Part shown: in pieces, positions 30,321-39,874 of the stretch
Layout: each line of letters opens with the position of its first letter
Position numbering within the stretch: position 1 is the stretch's first letter
Assembly: GCF_900177725.1 (NCBI RefSeq)
Contig: NZ_FXAT01000002.1
Location: 682,001-746,000, forward strand
DNA length: 64,000 nucleotides
From: Paraburkholderia susongensis
GTDB lineage: Bacteria > Pseudomonadota > Gammaproteobacteria > Burkholderiales > Burkholderiaceae
Reading direction: 5' to 3'
Notes under the pieces: generated by a model
Seen by the model: only the letters and a program-made list of their open reading frames with translations
What the model was told of the DNA's origin: nothing
The model's database searches: none
Made by a program: the position numbers and the translations under genes

Positions 30321-32483
30321 TTACCGCCCTAACCTCGCCGCCTCAGCAATCCTCGCGGCCAGACCCGAATCGCGCTGCGTCGGCGTCGCGATTGCCTGTG
30401 CGAGCACGGCGCGCGCGCCGATCACCTCGACCCGTTCGCGCGCGCGCGTAATCGCCGTGTACACGAGTTCGCGCGACAAAACCCGGCTGAACAGCGACGG
30501 CAGCACCAGCACCGTGTGCTCGAACTCCGAGCCTTGCGACTTGTGAACCGTCAGCGCAAACGCGGTGTCGTGCGGCGGCAGCGCGGCCGGCGACACGGCC
30601 CGCACATCGCCGTCGCCGGTGCGGAAATACACGCGCAATACGCCACCCGTGCCCGGCAGCGCAATGCCGATGTCGCCATTGAAAAGCCCCAGCGCGTAGT
30701 CGTTGCGCGTCACCATCACCGGACGCCCGGCAAACCACTGCGCGCCGACTGCGAGCGTGACGCCCGCCGCGCGGCGCACTTGGGCCGCCATCGCCGCATT
30801 CACCTGATCGACACCGCGCGGCCCGAGGCGAGTCGCGCACAGAATGCGGAAACGGTTCAACGCGTCGAAAAGCGGCAACGGGTCGGGCGTGCCGCTGGCG
30901 AGCGCCGCGGCCAGTGCATCCGCATACGGAGCAAAGCCGGCGGCGAGCCGTGTGACAGTGCGCTCGGCAAGTGTGGCGTGCGCGTCTTCGCGCAGCGCCG
31001 CCGCGCAGGTTTCGGCGGGATCGATCCGCAGCACGTCGAGCGCCTCACTGGCCGAGCCGTTGCGGATCGCGAGCGACAAACGGCCGATCGGCGACTCGAG
31101 GCCGAACCGGTAATTGCGCTCGAGCCAGACGACGCAGTCGGCAAGCGGGCTCCGGTCATTCGTCGCGGACGACGACACTGCCTGCCCGCTTCCGGCCGGA
31201 GCAATGTCGTCGAACAGATCGCCCGGCGGCTGTGATTCGAAGTCCTCCAGCGTATCGGGTGAAATAAAAAAATCGTCGGGCGGCGCATCGTCGAGATTGC
31301 GCGCCGCACGCGGCAACGCCCGCGCGAGCCGCGCCTCGTCGATGCCGAGCGCCTGCGCGACCCGCCGCAAACCGCGCGGCGTCAAGGCGGGCCGCGCGCT
31401 GAGTTCGGCGAATACCGCGCCCGCTTCGACCGCCGCGAGCTGATCCTTGTCGCCGAGCATCACGAGACGCGTCTGCGGCGCGATCGCGTCGAGCAGGCGC
31501 GCGGCCATCGCGACGTCGATCATCGACGCCTCGTCGATCACCACGACGTCGTACGGCAGCGGATTGTCGCGATGATGGCGGAAGCGCCCGCCCGGCCCCG
31601 AGCCAAGCAGACGATGCAGCGTGTACGAGGTCTGCGGCAAGCGCGCGGCGAGCGCGGGCGGCAGATCGCCGGCGCGTGCGAGCAACGCTTCCTGCATGCG
31701 CTGCGCCGCCTTGCCGGTCGGCGCAGCGAGCGCGATCCGCAAATCGGCACGCGCATCGAGCAGGCACGCGAGCACGCCGACCACGGTCGTGGTCTTGCCC
31801 GTGCCCGGTCCACCGCTCACGATCGTGAGCCGCCCCGATAGCGCCATCACGGCCGCGACGCGTTGCCAGTCGACATCGTCGTCTTTCGGCGGGCCGAAGT
31901 AACGCAGCAGACGTTCGCGCAGCGCGGCGGGATCCGGATCGGAATCAACGATGGAACCAGCGGCAGAATCAGCCGCGGAATCAATTGCGGCATGAAACGC
32001 GTGATCGGCCCCGGCATCCGAAGCGTGCCCTTCGCCCGCCGCGTGCGCGACCAGCGCGCGCGCGAGACACCGCTCGTAATCGTAGTAGCGCGCCAGATAC
32101 AGCCGCCCCTGTCCATCGATCACGAGCGGCCGCAGCGCCGCTGCGCTTTGCGCGCTGTCGTTCGCCATGTTGCTCACCATGTCGCTCGCCAACAGCGCCG
32201 CGCGCACCTCGGCGCTCGACGCGTCGAAGCGGTGCGCGAACACCGCAAGCGGCACGCACACGTGACCTTCGGTGGTCGCGCGGCTCGCGGCGAACGCGCC
32301 GCGCGCAGCCCATTTCACCGCGTCGGACGACGCGCCGCCGCGCCGCGCGAGCATGCCAATGCGGCGCGCGAAACCCTCGGCGAGCGCAATGCTGAAATCG
32401 GCCGGCGCAGGCAGATTGACGCCGATGTCCTCGAGCCCAAGCGGCACGGCCGCGCGCGGATCAAGTGTGCTGGGCGTGCTCAT
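30321..32483 (-). CDS. recD: Exodeoxyribonuclease V subunit alpha (RecD)
   Basis: 5'-3' helicase subunit of RecBCD, the double-strand-break repair enzyme. The 720-residue protein has Walker A GGPGTGKT (224-231), Walker B-like VVIDEASMID, the superfamily-1 motif VHKSQGSEFEHTVLVLP and the terminal YTAITRARERVEVIG. Residues about 152-188 form an Ala/Asp/Ser-rich insertion before the helicase core, and a second acidic loop lies near 430-480. The start is ATG at 32483, overlapping the recB stop by 4 nt. It is the last gene of recC-recB-recD. Confidence 0.95.
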   Translation of the reverse strand: MSTPSTLDPRAAVPLGLEDIGVNLPAPADFSIALAEGFARRIGMLARRGGASSDAVKWAARGAFAASRATTEGHVCVPLAVFAHRFDASSAEVRAALLASDMVSNMANDSAQSAAALRPLVIDGQGRLYLARYYDYERCLARALVAHAAGEGHASDAGADHAFHAAIDSAADSAAGSIVDSDPDPAALRERLLRYFGPPKDDDVDWQRVAAVMALSGRLTIVSGGPGTGKTTTVVGVLACLLDARADLRIALAAPTGKAAQRMQEALLARAGDLPPALAARLPQTSYTLHRLLGSGPGGRFRHHRDNPLPYDVVVIDEASMIDVAMAARLLDAIAPQTRLVMLGDKDQLAAVEAGAVFAELSARPALTPRGLRRVAQALGIDEARLARALPRAARNLDDAPPDDFFISPDTLEDFESQPPGDLFDDIAPAGSGQAVSSSATNDRSPLADCVVWLERNYRFGLESPIGRLSLAIRNGSASEALDVLRIDPAETCAAALREDAHATLAERTVTRLAAGFAPYADALAAALASGTPDPLPLFDALNRFRILCATRLGPRGVDQVNAAMAAQVRRAAGVTLAVGAQWFAGRPVMVTRNDYALGLFNGDIGIALPGTGGVLRVYFRTGDGDVRAVSPAALPPHDTAFALTVHKSQGSEFEHTVLVLPSLFSRVLSRELVYTAITRARERVEVIGARAVLAQAIATPTQRDSGLAARIAEAARLGR

Positions 32484-35400
32484 GCGCCACCTCCGATCAT
32501 CGCCGCGTCGAGCAGCGCCACGAGTTCGAACGGCGGGCGGCGCATATGCACGCCAGCGGGGCCATCCGCGTCGCGCCACTCTGGCCGCACGCCGCGCACG
32601 AACAGATACAGATAGCCGCCGACATGCGTGTCGTAGGCATAGCCACGCACACGCGTCTTCAGATAGCGATGCAGCGCGACCGTGTAGAGCAGCGCCTGCA
32701 GGTGATAGGCGTGGCTCGCCATCGCCGCTTCGAGCGGCGCGGCGGCGTAGTCGGCGGCAGTGTCGCCGAGGTGATTCGATTTCCAGTCGACGATCCAGAA
32801 GCGGCCGTCGTGCTCGACGATCATGTCGATGAATCCTTTGACGAACCCGCGCAACACGCCGGGCTCCAGCGCGACATCGGGATAGCCGTATTCGATCAGC
32901 AGTTCGCGCAGCGCCGGAAAATCGAGCGACGGCGCCGCGAACAGAAACTCGAGTTCGTTCAGACGCCGGTGCCGGTTCAGCTTCGCGAGCGCCATGCCCG
33001 GCACGAGTTCGGTCGAGACCACATCGCCGATCAAGCGATGCATCATCGCGGGCAAACGCGCGGCAAGTTCGGGCACAGCCGGCGCCGGGCGCTCGCGCAG
33101 CGCGCCGCGAATCGCGTCGGGCCACGTGCTCGCGTCGGTGAAATCGGCGAGTTCGAACATGCGGTGCAGGCAATCACCGGCCGCCGCGCCGCGCGGAAAC
33201 GCGAGAATGTCGTCGTCGGCATGAGCGGGCGTTTGCTGAGCAGATGCCGGCGCGAGCAGCGGCGCGGATTCGAGCGCATCGGCAATTTCGTCGTGATCGG
33301 GCCGCACCTCTTCCTGCGGTACATGCGCGTCCGCGGCCTTGCCGCCGGCCGCGATCAGTCCGCTGAAACTCGCCATGCGCCACTGATCGCGCAGCGGCCG
33401 GCGATTGACGCGCGCGAGCAACTGCGCGCCAAGATCCTGCAGACTTTCGAGCGGCGTGCGGCGCATCCCTTCGGGCAGCGCCTGCAACGTGACAGGCCCG
33501 CCCGCGAGCGCCTGCCAGCTTGCGGCCAGCGCGGCTTCGTCGGGTGGCTCGGCGAGCCAGTCGTCGAACACGTGAGCGCCGCCGCCCACGAGCCAGTTCA
33601 GCACGCTGCGGCGCGACTCCTTCGTCGAACGCGATATCAGATACGTGCCCGCGACCAGATAACAGCGATACACCGCGCGCGTGAGCGCCACGTAGACGAG
33701 CCGCGCGCGCTCGGCCGCCTGCTCGCGCAGCGCGTAGCGCGACGCGTGCGCGGCTTCCTCGTCGTCGCAGCCGTAGTGCAGCACCGCCTCGCCGGTGTCA
33801 TCGTGATACTCGCGCGCATCGGGCAAGCCGGACGAAGGCGGCTCGCGCAACGCGCCATCGTTCAGGAACGGACAGAACACCACGGCGTATTCGAGGCCCT
33901 TCGACTTGTGAACCGTGACGATCTGCACGAGGTTGCGATCCGATTCGAGCCTTAGCTGCGCCTCTTCTCCGCCGCCCTGCTCGCGCTGCGCGGCGAGCCA
34001 GCGCAGGGTCGGCGCGATGCCCGGCTGCGTGGCGGCGCGCGCCTGCACGAGTTCGGCAAGGTGGTTCACGTTGGTCAGGCGGCGCTCGCCGTCGGGTCCG
34101 GCAACGAGCCGTTGAGCGACGCGCAGCTCGCGCATCAGCGTGCGCCACATCACCGCGAAGCCGCGCTCGTGCCACAGCATCCGGTAGCGCGAGAAGCGCT
34201 CGACCCAGCCCATCGCGTCGGCCCCATCGTCAATGCCGGGCGCTGGCGCGGGTTCGTCGGCGCCCGCGGGCGCGTCGGCGACCTGTGCAAGACGCCACAG
34301 CGCGGCAGCGTCGAGCCCGAGCCAGTCGGTGGCGAGCGCGGCGCGCAGGCGCCGCAGATCGCCGGGCGTGTCGATGGCGGCGAGCACGCGCTCGATCTGC
34401 TCGGCGTCGGGCGTCGCGAACACCGACGCCTGTGCAAGCTCCACGCTGCCGACGCCCCAGGCCGCCAGCACGCGTTTGACGAGACTGCCCTGCTTGTGCG
34501 TTTGCACGAGCACCGCGATGTCGCCCGGTGCAATCGGCCTGTCGCCGATCGTCACCGTGCCTTCGCGCGCGCCGCGCAACAACCGCACGATCTCGGCCGC
34601 GCACGCCTCGCTCGCCGCGCGCTGCGCGGCGCGCTTGCTCAACGCGGCCTCGCCTTGCGGCAAGGTCCAGATGCGGAAATCGCCACTGCCCGCTCCGGGA
34701 TCGACAAACGGCGCGCGGCGCCGCTCGCCCGCGCGCACCGGCTGATAGTCGAGCCCGTCGAGCACGAACGCCCGCGGGTTGGCCTCGAAAATCCGGTTGC
34801 AAGCCTCAACGATCGGCGCGGTCGAACGCTGGTTGACCGCCAGCGTGTAGCACGCCGATGCCGACGCGCGCGCCGCGAGGTAGGTGTGCAGATCCGCCGC
34901 GCGGAAACTGTAGATCGCCTGCTTCGGATCGCCGACCAGAAAGAGCGGCCCAGCCGGTGCGAAGATGCGGCTGAAGATCGCGAATTGCAGCGGATCGGTG
35001 TCCTGAAACTCGTCGATCAGCGCGGCCGGATAGCGGCTGCGCAATGCATCCGCGAGCCACGAATGAGCGGCCAGCGCGCGATACAGGTTCGCGAGCAGAT
35101 CGTCGAACGAGACGACGCGGCGCGTGCGCTTGCGCGCCACCAGTTCGGCGGGCGCGTAATCGAGCCACGTCTCTACGAGTGTGAGCCAGCGCGCGCGCTG
35201 CGCGGCCTCGGCCGCGACGACGGCCGCCGCCAGCCCTTCGGCTTGCTCGAAGAACGGATGGGCGGGCGGCTCGAACTTGACCTTGGTCGCCTTCTTCAAC
35301 GCCGACACCGTCAGCTTCAACGCGGCGCGCGGCGGCGGCGCATGGCAGTCGCCCTGCGCGAAGTAGTCGTTCCACGCGGCGACCGCGGCGCTCACGTGAT

Positions 35401-36202
35401 CGGGCTTGTGCGTGGTCTTGCTCAGGCGCTGCTCTGCCTCGGCGAGCAGCGCGACGATCGCATCCCGCTGCGCGTACCAGATGGCGCGCGCGGCATCGAA
35501 ACCGGCTTGCGGATCGGCGTCCTCGCTGCCTGCATCCACGGCGCCCCAGCGCAGTTGCGCGAGCGGTTTTTTCAGACGCCGCGCAAGCTGCTCGTCGAGC
35601 GAGGCGGGACCCGCGCGTTTCGCCACGAGCCACGCGGCGAACGCCGGATGCGCATAGGCCTCCGGTTCGACCCGCTCGCGCCAGAAATCAGCGGCGAGTT
35701 CGAAACGCAATGCCGCGTCGTCGGCTTCCATCTCGAACGCGAACGGCATCGCCGCGGCGAACGGCGCTTCCTGCAACGCGCGCTGACAGAACGCATGGAT
35801 CGTGTGGATCGCCGCCTGATCGAACGTGCGCAGCGCGCGGCGCACGACCTTCAACGCGGCCTCGCGCTCGATGCCGTTCTCCGGCGCGAGCGTCGTTTCG
35901 AATAGACGCTGGATAAACGGATCACCGCCGTCGTCGTCCATTTCGATCGCGCGATGCAGCTCCGCGAGACGGCCGCGAATGCGTTCGTGCAGTTCCGCCG
36001 TCGCCGCCTTCGTGAACGTGACGACCAGAATCTGATCCGCGTTCAGGTTCTTTTCGAGCAGCAGCCGCACGTACAGCGCACAGATGTTCCACGTCTTGCC
36101 GGTGCCCGCCGACGCTTCGATCTGGTTGACGCCGTCGAGCGAACACGCGAAGACGTCGAGTTCCTCGGCCACCAGTGTGTGACTGTGCGCCGCGCCGCTC
36201 AT
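32480..36202 (-). CDS. recB: Exodeoxyribonuclease V subunit beta (RecB)
   Basis: 3'-5' UvrD-type helicase and nuclease subunit of RecBCD. The protein has 1240 residues. Walker A is ASAGTGKT (30-37), the UvrD motifs include LIDEFQDTDPLQFAIF and VHKSKGLEYAVVFCP, and the C-terminal RecB nuclease motif FWIVDWKSNHLG, with the catalytic Asp and Lys, lies near residue 1137. The start at 36202 (MSGAAHSHTLVAEELDVFAC) overlaps the recC stop by 4 nt. The upstream frame is longer but runs inside recC. The order recC-recB-recD with ATGA overlaps shows one operon with coupled translation. Confidence 0.97.
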   Translation of the reverse strand: MSGAAHSHTLVAEELDVFACSLDGVNQIEASAGTGKTWNICALYVRLLLEKNLNADQILVVTFTKAATAELHERIRGRLAELHRAIEMDDDGGDPFIQRLFETTLAPENGIEREAALKVVRRALRTFDQAAIHTIHAFCQRALQEAPFAAAMPFAFEMEADDAALRFELAADFWRERVEPEAYAHPAFAAWLVAKRAGPASLDEQLARRLKKPLAQLRWGAVDAGSEDADPQAGFDAARAIWYAQRDAIVALLAEAEQRLSKTTHKPDHVSAAVAAWNDYFAQGDCHAPPPRAALKLTVSALKKATKVKFEPPAHPFFEQAEGLAAAVVAAEAAQRARWLTLVETWLDYAPAELVARKRTRRVVSFDDLLANLYRALAAHSWLADALRSRYPAALIDEFQDTDPLQFAIFSRIFAPAGPLFLVGDPKQAIYSFRAADLHTYLAARASASACYTLAVNQRSTAPIVEACNRIFEANPRAFVLDGLDYQPVRAGERRRAPFVDPGAGSGDFRIWTLPQGEAALSKRAAQRAASEACAAEIVRLLRGAREGTVTIGDRPIAPGDIAVLVQTHKQGSLVKRVLAAWGVGSVELAQASVFATPDAEQIERVLAAIDTPGDLRRLRAALATDWLGLDAAALWRLAQVADAPAGADEPAPAPGIDDGADAMGWVERFSRYRMLWHERGFAVMWRTLMRELRVAQRLVAGPDGERRLTNVNHLAELVQARAATQPGIAPTLRWLAAQREQGGGEEAQLRLESDRNLVQIVTVHKSKGLEYAVVFCPFLNDGALREPPSSGLPDAREYHDDTGEAVLHYGCDDEEAAHASRYALREQAAERARLVYVALTRAVYRCYLVAGTYLISRSTKESRRSVLNWLVGGGAHVFDDWLAEPPDEAALAASWQALAGGPVTLQALPEGMRRTPLESLQDLGAQLLARVNRRPLRDQWRMASFSGLIAAGGKAADAHVPQEEVRPDHDEIADALESAPLLAPASAQQTPAHADDDILAFPRGAAAGDCLHRMFELADFTDASTWPDAIRGALRERPAPAVPELAARLPAMMHRLIGDVVSTELVPGMALAKLNRHRRLNELEFLFAAPSLDFPALRELLIEYGYPDVALEPGVLRGFVKGFIDMIVEHDGRFWIVDWKSNHLGDTAADYAAAPLEAAMASHAYHLQALLYTVALHRYLKTRVRGYAYDTHVGGYLYLFVRGVRPEWRDADGPAGVHMRRPPFELVALLDAAMIGGGA

Positions 36203-39200
36203 GATGCGCTCCGCAGATGCTGGATCAACGGCTTGAAGACGATCGCGGCGAGGCTGCCGAATGGTTCGTCGAGCGTGAGCGGCGTGCCGCGCAGCGCGAT
36301 GCGCAAGGCCGGATCGTCGGACTCGCCGCGCACGCGGTCGTTGATCCACACGCCTTGCGCGGCCGATTCGCTTTCGCTGATCCTGGTCCACGCGCTCTTT
36401 GGGAAAAAGCGCAGCGGCAACCTGCGCCCGACTTTGAACAATGCGGCCAACGGCGCGAGTTCGTCGAGCGGATTTGCGACCGGCGCGAGCTCGAAGCTCT
36501 CGCCGCTGCCATGCCACACGGTGCGGCGCGGGCCGTCCGGCTGCGCCGCGCAATAGACCAGATGCGCGAGCCACGCGGACAGATAGTCGCGCGCGGTGGC
36601 TTTGGCATAACGAAAAATCACTTGTCCCGTTCCGGTCAGCAAATTCAGTGTGCCGCGCAATTGCAGCGGTGTTTCGGCGGCTTCGCGCAGCAGCGCGTCG
36701 TACTCACCGAACAGCGCGCCGGACAGCGTGTCGGCAATCTCAGCGCTATCGGGCCAGCGCGGCGCCACGTCGAGCACGAACGGCAGGCGCTCGACACCCG
36801 CGGCCACTTCGCGGCGCACGCTCGCCGCCAGTTGTTGCAGCGCGCTCAACTCGCGCGCACGCCACACCGCGCCGGTCGCGCCGCCCGGCAATTCGGGGCT
36901 CGCCTCGGCGACGCGGCGCACGCGGCTGAACATGGCCTCGTCTTCCACATCGGCGTCGAGCAGCACCGGCAACAGACGCTCGGCGAGCGCGTCGCGCCCC
37001 GCGTAGTCGAGATCGAACGGCTCGGTGTCGAGCAGTTCGCCCTGCGCATCCGACAACGCGATGCCAAGGCGGTCGCGCAACAGCGAGCGCGCCGGATGAC
37101 GCCAGAAGCGCACGAAGTCGCCGAACTCGACTTCATAGGTCTCTTCAGGCGGCAGCGGTTCATCGAAGAACGGCGCGGCGGCCGGATGCTCGGGCGCGGC
37201 AAGCAGCGTAGCCAGTTCGGCGCGATCGGCGTCGTAGGTGAAAAGATCACGCTGCGGGTCGGACCGCGCCGCGAAGTAGTCCGATGCGAACGCCTGCAAC
37301 GGATGCTCGACGATGAACGCGTTGCGCGCGTCATCGACCTGCCCGGGACTCGCGCCCTCGCCCGCCGACACCTGCGCGAGATGATCGAGCAATTCGTCGA
37401 CGAGCGCGGCTGGCGGCAGCGGCGCGTTGTCGCGAATGCTGCGGCCCGTGTAGGCGATGAAAAGCCGCTCGCGCGCGGCGAGCAGCAGATCGAGGAACAG
37501 ATTGCGCTCGTCGTCGCGGCGTTGACGGTCGCCCGCCTTGCCGAACGCGGCCATCAGATCGAACTCGTCGGCCCGCGCGAGACTCGGCAGCACGCCGTCG
37601 TCCATGCCGATGAGGCACACGACGCGAAACGGCAAGCCGCGCAGGCTCGTGAGCGACGAAAACGTCACGCTGCCCCAGGGCACGCCGCCGCGCGCGGGGT
37701 CGTCGAGCGCTTCGGTGAGCGCGCTGCGTATCACCGAAGCGGGCAACGGCACGTCCTGCGCGCCGGCCTGCATCGCGTCGCCCATCGCATCGAGCGCGTC
37801 GCGCACCGCCGCGAGCGAATCGGCGAACTCGACGCCGCCGTCGAAGCACTGCGCGAGCGTTTCGAGCAACAGTTGCAACCATCCGGCAGGCGTGCGCTCG
37901 ATCGCGCATTGCGCGGCGAAGCTGTCGATATCGTCGACGAAACGCGACAGGCGGCCGAGCAGTTCGGCGTCCGCGCCGCCCGCGCCTTCGACCGGCAACC
38001 ACGCGTCCACCGGTTCGCCACCGGCCGGCATCGCGTAGCCGAGGTAGAGCCGCGTGAGCGCATCCGCGAACGTGTGACGCGCGACCGGCACGTTCTCGCC
38101 GAGCGGTTCGAGCGGCGCGAGACCGCGCCGCGCCCCGGCCGCCGCAAGCCATTCCTGCGCGGTTTCGAGCGAATTCGCATCGATCCCGTAGCGCACGGCG
38201 ACCGCGTCCACGCGCAGCCATTCGATCAGATCCGGCGCACCGACGCTGCGCTCAGGCAGCGCGAGCCAGTCGAGCAGCAGACGCGCGACCGGGTTCGCCT
38301 GCGACGGCGGCAAACCGGTGATCCGGTAGGGAATGCGGCGCGTGTCGCCCGCGGGCGTGGTGCCGAACACCGCGTCGATCAGCGGGCCGGCCGCCGCGAG
38401 ATCGGACACGGCGACGAGCACGTCGGACGGCTGCAGGTCGCCGAATTCGTCGAACCAGCCCAGCAGACGATCGTGCAGCACTTCGAGCTGGCGCGACAGG
38501 CTATGGCAGACGTGCACTTCGATGCCGCGCTCGAGCGGCGGCTCGTCGGCATCCGCCTCATCGCGCAGATCGAGAATGCCGTTCTGCACGGCCGCGAGCC
38601 AGCTCGGTTCGGGGTTCCCGGTAAAGTCGCCGGTCTCGGCGGAAGCGGCGCTCTCGGTCAGCTCGTGCAGCATGTGCAACTGCGCCTGAGTCTGCCGCCC
38701 CCATTCGGCGAGCAGCGGATGACCGACCTCCTGATAGTCGAGCTGACCGGCCGCGTCGAGCGCCTGCACGCGCCCTTCGCTGACCACGTCGAACCAGAAC
38801 TCGCGGCACGGGTTCATCACGTACAGACGCACGTCGATCCAGCGCGACAACGCGCGCAGCAATGCGATATGCAGCGGCGGCATGGTCGGCAACGCGAACA
38901 CGCTGACCGCTTCCGGCCATTGCGCGTTCGAGATCGCCTCGAGATCGAGCGTGCCGATTTCATCGAGGAAGCGGTACGCGGGCGGCAGCGCGGCCGCGGA
39001 TGTTTGCGCATTGCCGCCCACTTGCGCGACTTCCGCGAGCACCGCGCGCCACAGCGCCGCCTGCCAGCGCTCGTCCTCGCGCGCCGCCTCGCTCGCGCCC
39101 GTGAGACGCGGACCGGTGTCTTGCGCGGTATTGCCCGTGGTATTGGCCACTGCGCCGCCCGCGAAGATCGAACCGCCCTTCTGCCATTGCAGCAGCCATT

Positions 39201-39630
39201 CGGGGCGATAGGTCAGATAGTGATCGAGCACGGTCGCGACACGCCGCGCGAGCTCGTAGCGCATCGACGCGTCCGCCGCATCGAGATAGGTGCGCAGACG
39301 CGGCGACGCATTCCACGGCAGCGATTCGTGCGCGTCACTCAACAACCGGTAGCAGCGCCACACGAGCCGGTCCGGCGCGAACGGCGAATGCCTCGGCACC
39401 TCGATCACGCCGCCGATCTGCGCCCACAGCCATTGCGCGAGATAACAAAAATCGATGTTTGCGCAAATGCCCTGGCGAGCGGCGATATCGAGTTCGAGCC
39501 GCCTGCGGACCGCCGCGCTCGGCACGATCACGGGCCGCGCGCTCCATGGGTCGGCGCTCGCTTGCGCGAGGTCGTCGAGCAACGCGCCGACCAGCGTTTC
39601 ATAGCGGTTCGAGTAGAAGATCTGCAGCAT
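36199..39630 (-). CDS. recC: Exodeoxyribonuclease V subunit gamma (RecC)
   Basis: Chi-recognition and scaffold subunit of RecBCD. The protein has 1143 residues, close to the usual size. The N-terminus MLQIFYSNRYETLVGALLDDL, followed by PVIVPSAAVRRRLELDIAARQGICANIDF, is the RecC start. Inactive helicase-like domains follow (VLVAVSDLAAAGPLIDAVFG; VTFSSLTSLRGLPFRVVCLIGMDDGVLP), then the degenerate nuclease-like C-terminal domain. It is the first gene of the operon, divergent from the FUSC gene with a 244-nt gap holding both promoters. The start at 39630 was chosen by homology to the family N-terminus; the upstream extension is not family sequence. Confidence 0.96.
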   Translation of the reverse strand: MLQIFYSNRYETLVGALLDDLAQASADPWSARPVIVPSAAVRRRLELDIAARQGICANIDFCYLAQWLWAQIGGVIEVPRHSPFAPDRLVWRCYRLLSDAHESLPWNASPRLRTYLDAADASMRYELARRVATVLDHYLTYRPEWLLQWQKGGSIFAGGAVANTTGNTAQDTGPRLTGASEAAREDERWQAALWRAVLAEVAQVGGNAQTSAAALPPAYRFLDEIGTLDLEAISNAQWPEAVSVFALPTMPPLHIALLRALSRWIDVRLYVMNPCREFWFDVVSEGRVQALDAAGQLDYQEVGHPLLAEWGRQTQAQLHMLHELTESAASAETGDFTGNPEPSWLAAVQNGILDLRDEADADEPPLERGIEVHVCHSLSRQLEVLHDRLLGWFDEFGDLQPSDVLVAVSDLAAAGPLIDAVFGTTPAGDTRRIPYRITGLPPSQANPVARLLLDWLALPERSVGAPDLIEWLRVDAVAVRYGIDANSLETAQEWLAAAGARRGLAPLEPLGENVPVARHTFADALTRLYLGYAMPAGGEPVDAWLPVEGAGGADAELLGRLSRFVDDIDSFAAQCAIERTPAGWLQLLLETLAQCFDGGVEFADSLAAVRDALDAMGDAMQAGAQDVPLPASVIRSALTEALDDPARGGVPWGSVTFSSLTSLRGLPFRVVCLIGMDDGVLPSLARADEFDLMAAFGKAGDRQRRDDERNLFLDLLLAARERLFIAYTGRSIRDNAPLPPAALVDELLDHLAQVSAGEGASPGQVDDARNAFIVEHPLQAFASDYFAARSDPQRDLFTYDADRAELATLLAAPEHPAAAPFFDEPLPPEETYEVEFGDFVRFWRHPARSLLRDRLGIALSDAQGELLDTEPFDLDYAGRDALAERLLPVLLDADVEDEAMFSRVRRVAEASPELPGGATGAVWRARELSALQQLAASVRREVAAGVERLPFVLDVAPRWPDSAEIADTLSGALFGEYDALLREAAETPLQLRGTLNLLTGTGQVIFRYAKATARDYLSAWLAHLVYCAAQPDGPRRTVWHGSGESFELAPVANPLDELAPLAALFKVGRRLPLRFFPKSAWTRISESESAAQGVWINDRVRGESDDPALRIALRGTPLTLDEPFGSLAAIVFKPLIQHLRSAS

Positions 39631-39810
39631 GGATTCCGGGTGAGACGCGGCACGCGGGTGGCACACCGGCGGCGCGCGGGCAGTGCGCGCGGGCCACGGC
39701 AGCCATTGAAGCGACAGCATAACAAACACGCCCCCCAGGGCATAACCTGGCCGGACGGACGAGGTCAGAACGCGCGCAAAATCAGTTAGACTCGACGGCA
39801 GTTTCGAGCT

Positions 39811-39845
39811 GTCTTTCAACTGCGGCTGTCTTTTCAACTGCGGTT
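39811..39845 (+). repeat. Direct repeat upstream of the FUSC gene
   Basis: Two copies of a 17-18-nt unit (GTCTTTCAACTGCGGCT, then GTCTTTTCAACTGCGGTT), in tandem at 39811-39826 and 39828-39845, about 30 nt before the start codon. The arrangement suits a regulator binding site or a duplicated leader element; no function is known. Confidence 0.6.
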
Positions 39846-39874
39846 TTTCTCGGTGAATGGATTCCAGGTAGTCG

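Noticed and set aside
36217..39789. A 1190-codon plus-strand frame over recC
   Set aside because: Antisense to recC, which has a full, expected-length protein in the proper order with recB and recD.
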